Assembly: GCA_019118885.1 (NCBI GenBank)
Contig: DWYB01000007.1
Coordinates: forward strand, 1 to 62,244
Origin: Candidatus Mediterraneibacter surreyensis
GTDB taxonomy: Bacteria; Bacillota; Clostridia; Lachnospirales; Lachnospiraceae
DNA: 62,244 bases
Reading direction: 5' to 3'
The notes beneath the pieces are model-generated. The model ran no database searches and had not been told where the DNA came from. It was given only the letters and a program-made list of their open reading frames with translations. Both the position numbers and the translations under genes were made by a program. The first letter of the stretch is position 1; every line of letters begins with the position of its first letter. Positions 43,855-52,329 of the stretch are shown here, piece by piece.

Positions 43855-44685
43855 TTACAGTTCCGTATCAGAAATATACGGATTCGTCACTTCATAGAAA
43901 CGCTCTTCTTCAACAGCCTTTGCAAGATCCATGTCGATCGGCATCTTTCCAAGCACCGGAACTCCCATCTCTGCTGCAACCTGTTCGATATTACTCTCTC
44001 CGAATACTTTGATCTCTTTGCCGCAGTCCGGACATTTCACATAACTGTAGTTCTCTACCACGCCGAGCACCGGAATATTCATCTGCTCCGCCATACCTGC
44101 CGCTTTCTTCACGATCATCTGGACAAGGTCCTGCGGTGAAGTAACGATAACCACGCCGTTTACCGGAAGTGACTGGAATACCGTCAGCGGCACATCACCT
44201 GTTCCAGGCGGCATATCCACAAAGAGATAGTCAAGATCTCCCCACATAACGTCTGTCCAGAACTGTTTCACAACGCTTGCGATGATCGGTCCTCTCCAGA
44301 TGACCGGAGCCGACTCGTCTTCCAGAAGCAGATTGACGGACATGATCTTTGTTCCGTCTTTCGCCGTACACGGGATGATATTCTCCTCTGTAGCTCCCGC
44401 TTTCGTATGGACGCCGTACATCTTCGGAATGGACGGACCCGTGATATCTGCGTCAAGGATACCGACATTGTATCCCTTCTCTCTCATCATTCTCGCAAGA
44501 GACGCTGTAACAAGGGATTTTCCGACCCCTCCCTTACCGCTGACAACTCCGATCACCTTCTTGATCGAAGAATATTTGTTCTCCGGTTCACGGAAATCTG
44601 TCTTCTTGCTGCTGCACGTATCTGCATGAGCGCAGCCCGCACAGGATTCTTCTGTGCATTCGTTTGTATTCTGTTCTTCTGCCAT
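43855..44685 (-). CDS. Mrp/NBP35-family iron-sulfur carrier ATPase
   Basis: This 276-residue P-loop protein has an N-terminal Cys-rich segment (CTEESCAGCAHADTC), the deviant Walker A GKGGVGKS near 54, DADITGPS, the central FVDMPPGTGD and a CPDC pair near 210. Mrp/NBP35 proteins assemble and deliver [4Fe-4S] clusters; the N-terminal cysteines make this the NBP35-like form. It may serve the iron-sulfur proteins of the hdr operon, but that is only inference. The ATG at 44685 follows GAAGG. Confidence 0.93.
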   Translation of the reverse strand: MAEEQNTNECTEESCAGCAHADTCSSKKTDFREPENKYSSIKKVIGVVSGKGGVGKSLVTASLARMMREKGYNVGILDADITGPSIPKMYGVHTKAGATEENIIPCTAKDGTKIMSVNLLLEDESAPVIWRGPIIASVVKQFWTDVMWGDLDYLFVDMPPGTGDVPLTVFQSLPVNGVVIVTSPQDLVQMIVKKAAGMAEQMNIPVLGVVENYSYVKCPDCGKEIKVFGESNIEQVAAEMGVPVLGKMPIDMDLAKAVEEERFYEVTNPYISDTEL

Positions 44686-44717
44686 GATCAATAACCTTCT
44701 TTCTTTACTAAGACTTG

Positions 44718-44738
44718 TTCTGACAGAGACTGTCAGAA
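44718..44738. promoter_or_regulatory. Palindrome upstream of mrp
   Basis: TTCTGACAG-AGA-CTGTCAGAA is a perfect 9-bp inverted repeat about 30 bases before the start codon and just downstream of a TATACT -10-like element. It may be an operator or a leader hairpin. Confidence 0.5.
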
Positions 44739-44816
44739 TCCGTCACATGAGGTAGTATACCACACTGCGGCTGCTTTTGTACATATTTTAAATCAGGTTT
44801 TCGACTTTTGTCGTTT

Positions 44817-45665
44817 TCATACTTCCATCAACCTGATCTGTTCAAAGATCCGGCTCATCGGCACACAAAACTCGCCTCCGAAGATTCCCACCGGCACATC
44901 GTCCTGAGGTCCGTATACCGCCGCAATATCCTCCTCAGGAGTCCAGTACACACATACGCGTTCCCGATCCGGATCGATCAGCCAGTACTCTCTGACTCCT
45001 GCTGTTGCATACTTCGCAAGCTTGATCTTCGTATCCACACGGGCAGATGACGGGGAAAGGATCTCTACGACCAGATCCGGGGCGCCCATGATACACCTTC
45101 TTGTACGTTTCGACGGATCACAGACCACAATAAGATCCGGCTCCAGCATTGACCGGTCATCACAGTCGATCTGGACATCAAGAGGAGACGGAAGAACCAT
45201 GCAGTCTCCGTTTTTCGAAGAGATCCATCCATCCAATGCGACAACAACCTTTGTAATGATATACTGATGTATCATACTTGGCGCAGCCATATCGTAAATC
45301 ACTCCGTCAATCAGCTCCACCCGCCTGTTGTCCGGGATTGCATAGTAATCATCCAGCGTATACCCGCCCGGTTTTGCCTTATACACTGCAGATGGTTCAC
45401 AGACGAGATCTGAGTTGCTGAACTCTCTGCCGTAAGTATAGCCTAATGGCTCCTCCTCAGAATCTTTCCTGTTATCCGGCATATGATTCTGCTGCTCGTT
45501 CTTCATGGCAAACTCAAGAGCACGAAGCGTCTTATTTCTCGGAGTACGCGTCTCCCCGTTAAATATTTTCTGGATCGTTCCCTGAGGCACGCCGGAAAGC
45601 TCGGCGAGCTGTGCAAATGTGTAACCGTTCTTCTCTTTAAAGTATTTAAGCTGTTCCAGATTCAT
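44817..45665 (-). CDS. XRE helix-turn-helix fused to a Uma2-type (PD-(D/E)XK) nuclease domain
   Basis: Residues 1-55 of this 282-residue protein are a Cro/CI HTH (TFAQLAELSGVPQGTIQKIFNGE). Residues from about 95 on are a Uma2 domain: VELIDGVIYDMAAPS, LPSPLDVQIDCDD, the nuclease core PDLIVVCD, then GAPDLVVEILSPSS and REYWLIDP. Uma2 proteins are restriction-nuclease-fold proteins, abundant in cyanobacteria and of uncertain function. The PD...ExK elements are present in modified form (PDLVVEILSPS). AGGGAGAATGCT precedes the ATG. It is followed by an elaborate palindromic operator, so it probably represses itself. Confidence 0.85.
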   Translation of the reverse strand: MNLEQLKYFKEKNGYTFAQLAELSGVPQGTIQKIFNGETRTPRNKTLRALEFAMKNEQQNHMPDNRKDSEEEPLGYTYGREFSNSDLVCEPSAVYKAKPGGYTLDDYYAIPDNRRVELIDGVIYDMAAPSMIHQYIITKVVVALDGWISSKNGDCMVLPSPLDVQIDCDDRSMLEPDLIVVCDPSKRTRRCIMGAPDLVVEILSPSSARVDTKIKLAKYATAGVREYWLIDPDRERVCVYWTPEEDIAAVYGPQDDVPVGIFGGEFCVPMSRIFEQIRLMEV

Positions 45666-45700
45666 AGCATTCTCCCTTCTACAGTCATAGACTTGCAATA

Positions 45701-45760
45701 CAAAACGGTTGAAATACGGTTATTATTATAAATAATACCGTTTCCCAACCGTTTTGTCAA
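45701..45760 (-). promoter_or_regulatory. XRE-Uma2 promoter with nested palindromic operator
   Basis: TTGACA (45755-45760), 17 bp and TATTAT (45732-45737) form a consensus promoter on the minus strand. CAAAACGGTTG (45701-45711) and its exact complement CAACCGTTTTG (45746-45756) enclose a second pair, TACGGTTATT / AATAATACCGT. Four ACGGT half-sites thus span the promoter, the layout of cooperative dimer binding. Confidence 0.75.
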
Positions 45761-45799
45761 TCACATGCCAAAGACTCCTGACGCCGATATCATATATGC

Positions 45800-47200
45800 T
45801 CAGCCTGCATTCTCCTGAACTTCTGTCCTTGTCACATCTTTCAGCCACTTATAACTCCGGTATCGCCACAGTGAAATCGGGATCTTGATGATCTCATCGC
45901 TCATCAGGATCACATATACGGCCGGAACGCTAAGTTTCAGGACAAATGCCGCTATAAATCCAAGCAGGATAGAGCAGCCCCACATAGAGCTCACATCCAT
46001 GATCAGCCCGAAACGGGTATCCCCTCCCGAGCGGAAGATTCCCACCACCATAGTCGTGTTAAACGCCTGCGCGATCACAAAATAGGACATGACATAGAAC
46101 ATGATCCTCAGATATCCTTTTGCTGTATCTGTAAGCGAAAGCGCCGCTGCCGCCGGACCTGATACAGCCAGTATGACCAGCCCGCCCAGAACTCCCATGA
46201 CCAGACTGAGTACAATAAAGCGTTTTGCATAGGCGCGGGCATGTTCCAGCTTTCTCTCACCGATCGTCTTGCCCAGATAGATTGCCGCCGCACTGGACAG
46301 GCCGAAGGATACTACCGTTGCAAGCTGTCTCGCGACCTGAGCCACAGAATTTGCCGCCACAGCCGCGCTTCCCAGATGTCCCAGAATCGCCGTATTGGCG
46401 GCAGTCCCCATTCCCCACATGACTTCGTTCGCGACAACCGGAAGGGCATATTTCATAAAGTCGCGGAACAGCGTCCTGTCCGTGTGCAGGATATATTTCG
46501 GGCGGAGCTTGATCTCCTTATTAAAAAGCCGGGCATATCCCGCCGTCAATATCACTTCAAGAATACGAGCGCACAGAGTTCCCAGAGCCGCTCCGGAGAC
46601 ACCCATTGCCGGCAGCCCGAACAGGCCGAAAATAAAGATGGAGTTCATCACAATATTACAGAGCAGGGAACAGAGATACACGACTGTCGCCACTACTACC
46701 CGCTCCACACTGCGCATTACATAGAGATAAGCCTGCGTCACTCCGATCATGATATAGGTAAATGCGACGATACGCAGATACTTTACTCCTTCTGCGATCA
46801 CGGCCGGATCTGAAGTGAAAATCTGCATCAACAGTGACGGCACCGCAAGCGCTGCCACTGTAAACAGAGCTGTCACAAGAACCGCCGCTTTTACTGTCAT
46901 GCCGAGGATCTTCTCAATCGTTTCTCTGTCGCCTTTGCCCCAGTACTGCGCTGTCAGGACTGTAGCGCCCGAGGTAAGTCCGAAGAGAAAAAGGGTCATG
47001 ATATACTGCACCTGTCCTGCAAGGGAAGCCCCCGAGAGCGCTGTCTCTCCCACTGCGCCGAGCATGACGACGTCAGCCGCTGTGACTCCCACATTGATCA
47101 GATTCTGGAGCGCCATGGGAACCACCAGCCCTATGACAGTCCTGTAGAACCTTCCCCAGTCAATTCCAAGATTCTTCTCTTTTCCTGCTGAACTAAACAT
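45800..47200 (-). CDS. MATE-family exporter
   Basis: This 466-residue protein has twelve hydrophobic segments and the MATE pattern (VIGLVVPMALQNLINVGVTAADVVMLG near the start; GLTSGATVLTAQYWGKGD). It is the third complete MATE in the window and distinct from the other two. The ATG at 47200 follows AGGAGAG; an in-frame GTG seven codons earlier lacks a site. Substrate unknown. A hairpin downstream of the purF-like gene separates the two. Confidence 0.92.
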   Translation of the reverse strand: MFSSAGKEKNLGIDWGRFYRTVIGLVVPMALQNLINVGVTAADVVMLGAVGETALSGASLAGQVQYIMTLFLFGLTSGATVLTAQYWGKGDRETIEKILGMTVKAAVLVTALFTVAALAVPSLLMQIFTSDPAVIAEGVKYLRIVAFTYIMIGVTQAYLYVMRSVERVVVATVVYLCSLLCNIVMNSIFIFGLFGLPAMGVSGAALGTLCARILEVILTAGYARLFNKEIKLRPKYILHTDRTLFRDFMKYALPVVANEVMWGMGTAANTAILGHLGSAAVAANSVAQVARQLATVVSFGLSSAAAIYLGKTIGERKLEHARAYAKRFIVLSLVMGVLGGLVILAVSGPAAAALSLTDTAKGYLRIMFYVMSYFVIAQAFNTTMVVGIFRSGGDTRFGLIMDVSSMWGCSILLGFIAAFVLKLSVPAVYVILMSDEIIKIPISLWRYRSYKWLKDVTRTEVQENAG

Positions 47201-47240
47201 TCTTAACTCTCCTGTACTCACAAAAATCTGACACAGTTAT

Positions 47241-47276
47241 GCCCGGCAGAACAATGTAAATCTGTATCTGTCGGGC
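47241..47276 (-). terminator. Possible terminator after the PurF-like gene
   Basis: GCCCG-A-CAGA and TCTG-C-CGGGC form a stem about 15 bases after the stop codon. The T-run after it is interrupted, so termination may be partial. Confidence 0.45.
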
Positions 47277-47290
47277 ATTCTGCTGAAATT

Positions 47291-48703
47291 TTATTCTTTA
47301 CCGCTGAAACAATATGTGCACACCTTGCACGGTTCCAGACCGATAGATGCCAGAAGGTCATCCAGTCTGTGGAATCTCAACGTCGTAAAGTTCTGAATCT
47401 TTCTGATCTCCTCGATCATCTTTGCGTATCTGCAGGAATCCGGATTTGTGTATTCTTCAAGCACTTCCTCCGGACAGTTATCTCCCTCCTGTTCCCGGAT
47501 CACACGTCTGGTGATCAGTTCCATATCTGATTTGGAACGGGAGAAGTTCAGATATTTACAGCCGAACACAAGAGGCGGGCACGCCGGGCGCACATGGACT
47601 TCCTTCGCGCCGCTCCGGTAGAGGAATTCTGTCGTTTCTCTGAGCTGTGTGCCTCGCACAATTGAATCATCAATTAACAGCAGTTTCTTATTCTCGATAA
47701 GCGCCTGCACAGGGATCAGCTTCATGCGGGCGATCAGATCTCTCTGGCTCTGGTTCGTAGGCATAAAGGATCTGGGCCATGTAGGCGTATATTTGATAAA
47801 CGGTCTTGCATACGGAATACCTGACTCATTGGAATAGCCGATGGCATGAGCCACACCGGAATCCGGCACGCCGGCCACGATATCCGGATGCACGGAATCC
47901 CCGTCTCTCTTCGCCAGCATACTTCCGCAGTGATAGCGCATCTCTTCTACATTGACTCCCTCATAGGAAGAAGTCGGATACCCGTAATACACCCAGAGGA
48001 AAGAACAGATCCGCATCTTTTCCCCCGGCTGTACAAGCGTCTCCACACTCTCCGGCGTAATATATGCAATCTCTCCCGGCCCCAGTTCCCGGTCATGGTT
48101 ATATCCAAGGTTCAGATAAGCAAAGTTTTCAAAAGATACACAGTAGGCGTCCTCTTTCTTTCCGATCACGACCGGAGTCCTTCCGTACCGGTCTCGCGCC
48201 GCATAGATGCCATCCTTTGTCATGATCAGCAGGCTTAAGGATCCGTCCACCATCTCCTGCGCATACTGGATTCCTTCCACGATCGAGCTTTTCCGGCAGA
48301 TCAGGGAGCCGATCAACTCAGTGGCGTTGATCTGTCCGCCGCTCATTTCAAGGAAATGGGAGCGTCCGTCTTTGTACGCTTTCTCAAGGATTTCATCCTG
48401 ATTGTTGATTTTGCCGATCGTCGTGATGGCAAAGCTTCCCAGATGAGACTGAAGAAGCAGTGGCTGGGGCTCATAATCCGAGATACAGCCGATGCCTAAG
48501 TTTCCTTCCAGTTCCTCCACATCCCGCTCAAATTTCGTACGGAACGGAGAATTCTCTATATTGTGTATCGCACGGTTGAAGCCGTCTTTTCCATAGACCG
48601 CCATTCCTCCTCTTCTCGTTCCGAGATGGGAATGATAATCCACTCCGTAAAAAAGCTCAAGTACACAGTCATGCTTCGATGCAACGCCAAAAAAACCGCC
48701 CAT
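47291..48703 (-). CDS. PurF-like amidophosphoribosyltransferase homologue lacking the N-terminal cysteine
   Basis: This 470-residue protein keeps the glutaminase-like domain (HLGTRRGGMAVYGK) and the phosphoribosyltransferase PRPP loop (LLLIDDSIVRGTQLRET near 340). Yet it begins MGGFFG, whereas PurF must expose a Cys as residue 1 after Met removal for glutamine hydrolysis. It therefore may use free ammonia, or have a different role. Several C-terminal cysteines (CKVCTYC) could hold a metal or Fe-S cluster. It is monocistronic, not in a purine operon. AGGAGG precedes the ATG. Confidence 0.85.
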   Translation of the reverse strand: MGGFFGVASKHDCVLELFYGVDYHSHLGTRRGGMAVYGKDGFNRAIHNIENSPFRTKFERDVEELEGNLGIGCISDYEPQPLLLQSHLGSFAITTIGKINNQDEILEKAYKDGRSHFLEMSGGQINATELIGSLICRKSSIVEGIQYAQEMVDGSLSLLIMTKDGIYAARDRYGRTPVVIGKKEDAYCVSFENFAYLNLGYNHDRELGPGEIAYITPESVETLVQPGEKMRICSFLWVYYGYPTSSYEGVNVEEMRYHCGSMLAKRDGDSVHPDIVAGVPDSGVAHAIGYSNESGIPYARPFIKYTPTWPRSFMPTNQSQRDLIARMKLIPVQALIENKKLLLIDDSIVRGTQLRETTEFLYRSGAKEVHVRPACPPLVFGCKYLNFSRSKSDMELITRRVIREQEGDNCPEEVLEEYTNPDSCRYAKMIEEIRKIQNFTTLRFHRLDDLLASIGLEPCKVCTYCFSGKE

Positions 48704-48877
48704 TTTTCTCCTCCTTCAGATATACTATGGTTATGCGCTAACGCTTAACAACGACAGGACAGCCCGTCACTGCCCTGCCGCATTTACAGCATGTCGATAT
48801 TCACCTCATTAAGAATAAAGGAAAAGGATGTCAGAAGTCAAGTACTGCAAAATTTTTTTAGGGATTCTGACAAATAA

Positions 48878-50026
48878 TTAGGAACTCCTTTGTCTCTTCT
48901 TCGCCACTGCCAGCGTCACACACACAAACGCCGCCGCAAACACAAGTTGTATTCCGATTGCTCCCACAAGCCGGTTTCTAATATCGCCTGAGATCTCTCC
49001 GTAATCCATCAGTATCTCATTTGCCGTCTCATACCAGTACACCGGAAGGAACTGGGCTGCTTTTCTTACCCCGCTGCTTAACAGATCCATCTCTACAAAG
49101 ACTCCGCATGCAAAACACATGCCGAGTGACAGTATGTTCACGATGCCATTCAGCGCATTGGAGGTCTTCACAAGACTGCCGATCAGATAGGAAAGCGCCA
49201 GAGCTGACAGCAGCATGACAAAGGAGTTGAGCAGATACCATGTCACTTTCCCGCTGTCAAGGAAATTTCCGTTATAGAACACAATACTGATCAGGCTGCA
49301 GAATCCCCAGAGGGCAATCGCGATAACTCCTGCTGCCATAAGCCCTTCCATGCTCTGTCTGCGGGCAGGTACTGCAGACGCCGCCATCCGGTCAGGCAGG
49401 CTTCCCCTGCGGAACCCCATCAAAATGTATCCCATCACATAGCAGAGGACGCACAGGAACAGGTAGGGCAGATACCGGTAATAGAACGCATAGGCAGGAT
49501 ACGAACCGCCGTTTCCGTTCACATCCAGCATTTCCACTTTTGCCGTCTCTCTCGCGGCCATCGCTTCGCCAAGTTCGTGTTCTGTGAATCCTGCCGCCGC
49601 ATAGCACCGGGCGAAGTTGATGAAATTGCTGATCTGCTGTTCCACATAGGAACCGGAATATGTTTCCGGCACTGTCGTCACTTTCAGCTTCTTATCTCCA
49701 AGAATGCACTTTTCCATAAAGTCCCGGGGAATCCTCACAATATATTCCACATTCCGATAGAACAGATTCTCCTGCAGAGTCTCCCTGTCATCCTCAAGAT
49801 ATACAATCTCGTTCGTCCGTCCGATATAACGGATGAGACTTTCCGCTGCTTCTCCCCTGTCCTCATAGATGATTCCTACTGGCACACTCTGTGCCGCATA
49901 CTGTACGGTATCACTTCCCGCAAAGTGCTGGAACATGACCATAACCCCGAGGAAGATGCACAGATACATCAGTATCATCCACATATTCTTCTTTGCGATC
50001 CTCATATATGCCTTAAATACTGCCAT
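48878..50026 (-). CDS. ABC-2 type transporter permease (b)
   Basis: This 382-residue protein has one N-terminal hydrophobic segment, a large extracytoplasmic domain (about 45-195) and about five C-terminal helices, the ABC-2 exporter layout. Its start overlaps the preceding permease by 14 bp, so the two permeases and the ATPase form one operon. TAAGGAGGGAACGTT precedes the ATG. With its paralogue it should form a heterodimeric pump; the substrate is not known. Confidence 0.88.
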   Translation of the reverse strand: MAVFKAYMRIAKKNMWMILMYLCIFLGVMVMFQHFAGSDTVQYAAQSVPVGIIYEDRGEAAESLIRYIGRTNEIVYLEDDRETLQENLFYRNVEYIVRIPRDFMEKCILGDKKLKVTTVPETYSGSYVEQQISNFINFARCYAAAGFTEHELGEAMAARETAKVEMLDVNGNGGSYPAYAFYYRYLPYLFLCVLCYVMGYILMGFRRGSLPDRMAASAVPARRQSMEGLMAAGVIAIALWGFCSLISIVFYNGNFLDSGKVTWYLLNSFVMLLSALALSYLIGSLVKTSNALNGIVNILSLGMCFACGVFVEMDLLSSGVRKAAQFLPVYWYETANEILMDYGEISGDIRNRLVGAIGIQLVFAAAFVCVTLAVAKKRQRSS

Positions 50027-51140
50027 AACGTTCCCTCCTTACGATTAGAAATGTTCCAGTCAGAAGAAGCACACACATCACTGACAGAATAACTATGTCC
50101 TGCATATACCGTTCCGGTGCGTCATAGACATTCAGACAGTACAGTGCGTCCGAAATAAGCGCCGCCGGATTGATCCGATTTAACAGAGGAACATTCCTGT
50201 CCACCGCATTTTTTACATCTGCATTCATCAGCCCCGCCAGGAAACTCATCACCATTGAGACGCCAATCATAATGCCTGTCTTCACGCCTTCTCCCATTTT
50301 ACCGATACTTGTAATAAACATTCCCATCGTTACACCGATCATGCTGCCGATGATCACAGCCGGAAGCATCTCAACATAAGAGCTTGTAAGTTCCAGCCGG
50401 AGGATATATTTCATATATGCCAGAAGGATAAGCATGTTAATAAAATGAAGGCTGAAAGATACTGCCGTCTCAGACAGAATCCACCCCATCCTGTGAACCG
50501 GGCTTACACACCGTCTCGCCGCAAGCGCTGACAAGTTCGCCTGAAGATCCATAGCAGAGCGATATCCAATAAAACATCCGTACAGGCAGGCCATCCCGAT
50601 CATAGCGTAGAAGAACTGGGCAGTCGTATTCGTCGTCCGGCCGCCGAGAGATACTTCTTCGGTCACCGCATCGTAATCTGACATCTGACGTACCGCGGCT
50701 TCCATCCCCTCCGGATGCAGCTCTGCCACATCTTCTAATGTCTGTTTTCCTTCTGTGTAACTCTCCAGTATCATCTGTAGGATACTCTGTGGAAGGCCGC
50801 TCCCGCCGACTGTGAGGGAAGGCTCTTCCCCATCGTAAAAAATTCCGTCAATATCGCCTTTTTTCAAGGCGGCTACTGCCTCTTCTTCTGTCATAGAACG
50901 GACATCAATCAGTGCGTTATCATTCTCTTCCACTGTTTTCAGGTACTTTTGAAAAAAGTCCTCATCTTCCGTATTCTGCGATACAACTGCCACAGGGATG
51001 ATCTCAAAATCCGACTCGTCCATCTGACCGATGGAAAAATACATAGCTGTGGTCAATGCAAGCGGAAAGACAAGCGGCCAGAACACAAGACTGAAATCTC
51101 TGATCTTTGCCAGAAAACTGTATTTTATCAGATTCCACAT
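50013..51140 (-). CDS. ABC-2 type transporter permease (a)
   Basis: This protein of about 375 residues has an N-terminal helix, a large extracytoplasmic region (about 40-175) and about six C-terminal helices. It is related in layout to the downstream permease and probably pairs with it. The ATG at 51140 has AGGAGG at eight-base spacing; one two codons earlier is too close. The upstream ATPase gene ends six bases before the longer start. Confidence 0.88.
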   Translation of the reverse strand: MWNLIKYSFLAKIRDFSLVFWPLVFPLALTTAMYFSIGQMDESDFEIIPVAVVSQNTEDEDFFQKYLKTVEENDNALIDVRSMTEEEAVAALKKGDIDGIFYDGEEPSLTVGGSGLPQSILQMILESYTEGKQTLEDVAELHPEGMEAAVRQMSDYDAVTEEVSLGGRTTNTTAQFFYAMIGMACLYGCFIGYRSAMDLQANLSALAARRCVSPVHRMGWILSETAVSFSLHFINMLILLAYMKYILRLELTSSYVEMLPAVIIGSMIGVTMGMFITSIGKMGEGVKTGIMIGVSMVMSFLAGLMNADVKNAVDRNVPLLNRINPAALISDALYCLNVYDAPERYMQDIVILSVMCVLLLTGTFLIVRRERYGSI

Positions 51141-51152
51141 ATTCATTTCCTC

Positions 51153-52082
51153 CTAATCCCTTAACTGCTTTCCTGTGATCTCAAGGAACACGTCGTTGAG
51201 TGTTGGCAGCTCCGAGAATACTCTGCCGAACGGGATATCCTTCTCCTGAAGACATCCTAAGATGTGGATCAGGTTGTGTTTTGCCCCGGTACACCTCACC
51301 ACAAGGCGCTGATCTTCATATTTCACATCAAATACATGGGGAAGGTTCCTGATATCCGCCAGATCATCCACACCCAGGATGACCGCCTCGATCGTCACTG
51401 TCTCCCCGGTCTTGATCATACTCTTTAACTCTTCCTTTGTTCCCACTGCGATGCTCCTGCCATGATCCATAATGGCAATCCTGGTGCAGATCTGCTCCAC
51501 CTCTTCCATATAATGGGAGGTGTATATGATGGTCGAGCCCTGCCGGTTCAGTTCACAGATTCCCTCTAGTATTTTATTCCTGCTCTGGGGATCTACTGCG
51601 ACAGTAGGTTCATCTAATATGATGAGTCTTGGCTTGTGGGCGATCCCGCAGGCAATATTCAGGCGCCGGAGCAGACCGCCGGAAAGTTTTTTCGGATATA
51701 TCTTTCTGTAATCCTCCAGTCCGACAAATCGGATAGCTTCCTCCACCAGTTCTTTTCTTCGGTTCTTATCCTTTACATACAGGCTGCAGAAATAATCAAT
51801 ATTGTCATGGACGCTCAGCTCTTCAAAAACCGCTACGTCCTGCATGACAATACCGATCTGACGTTTAACTTCATAATTGTCCGGAGCCATATCCTGTCCC
51901 ATGATCCGGATGCTTCCCCTGTCATACTTCAGAAGCGCAAGCATACAGTTGATCGCTGTCGTCTTTCCCGAGCCGTTAGGCCCGAGAAGTCCGAAGATTT
52001 CCCCCTCTTTTACTTCCAGATTAAAATGATCCAGCGCCAGTATGTCGCCGTACCTTTTCACGAGATTTTCTATCCTGATCAT
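51153..52082 (-). CDS. ABC transporter ATP-binding protein
   Basis: This 309-residue ATPase has Walker A GPNGSGKT (near 36), a Q-loop, the signature KLSGGLLRRLN (near 137), Walker B LIILDEPTVAVDP and the H-loop TSHYMEE. It is the DrrA/NatA-type ATPase of the two downstream ABC-2 permeases. AGGAGG precedes the ATG. The operon is transcribed divergently from the two-component system, which is a typical regulatory arrangement. Confidence 0.95.
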   Translation of the reverse strand: MIRIENLVKRYGDILALDHFNLEVKEGEIFGLLGPNGSGKTTAINCMLALLKYDRGSIRIMGQDMAPDNYEVKRQIGIVMQDVAVFEELSVHDNIDYFCSLYVKDKNRRKELVEEAIRFVGLEDYRKIYPKKLSGGLLRRLNIACGIAHKPRLIILDEPTVAVDPQSRNKILEGICELNRQGSTIIYTSHYMEEVEQICTRIAIMDHGRSIAVGTKEELKSMIKTGETVTIEAVILGVDDLADIRNLPHVFDVKYEDQRLVVRCTGAKHNLIHILGCLQEKDIPFGRVFSELPTLNDVFLEITGKQLRD

Positions 52083-52209
52083 ATAAATCCTCCTGTCTTA
52101 ATTTCCTGATAAATTGATTGATAACTTTATCGTCTGAAATTGCAAGTCCGGCTGCCCCGTCTTACTGATATCAGGATACATCGGGTCCATGGATTTCTGT
52201 AGTGCACAG

Positions 52210-52237
52210 TGTCACAACTCAACATGACAAATGTCAC
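52210..52237. promoter_or_regulatory. TGTCA dyad between ABC operon and two-component system
   Basis: TGTCA (52210-52214) and TGACA (52225-52229) form an inverted repeat with 10-bp spacing, and a further TGTCAC follows (52232-52237). This is the shape of a NarL/LiaR-class binding site, and it lies in the divergent intergenic region, so the response regulator at 53468 is a candidate binder. Confidence 0.45.
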
Positions 52238-52329
52238 TCCTCCATTCTTTTTCTTTGCTTTCCCCATATTTTCGACTATAATAAAATCATGAAGCGCTTA
52301 AGAAAGGAGCGGCACAGTCCGGTATTCAT

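Noticed and set aside
48704-48877. Purine, PRPP or T-box riboswitch before the PurF-like gene
   Set aside because: There is a 10-bp leader hairpin but no terminator and no consensus words of those classes.
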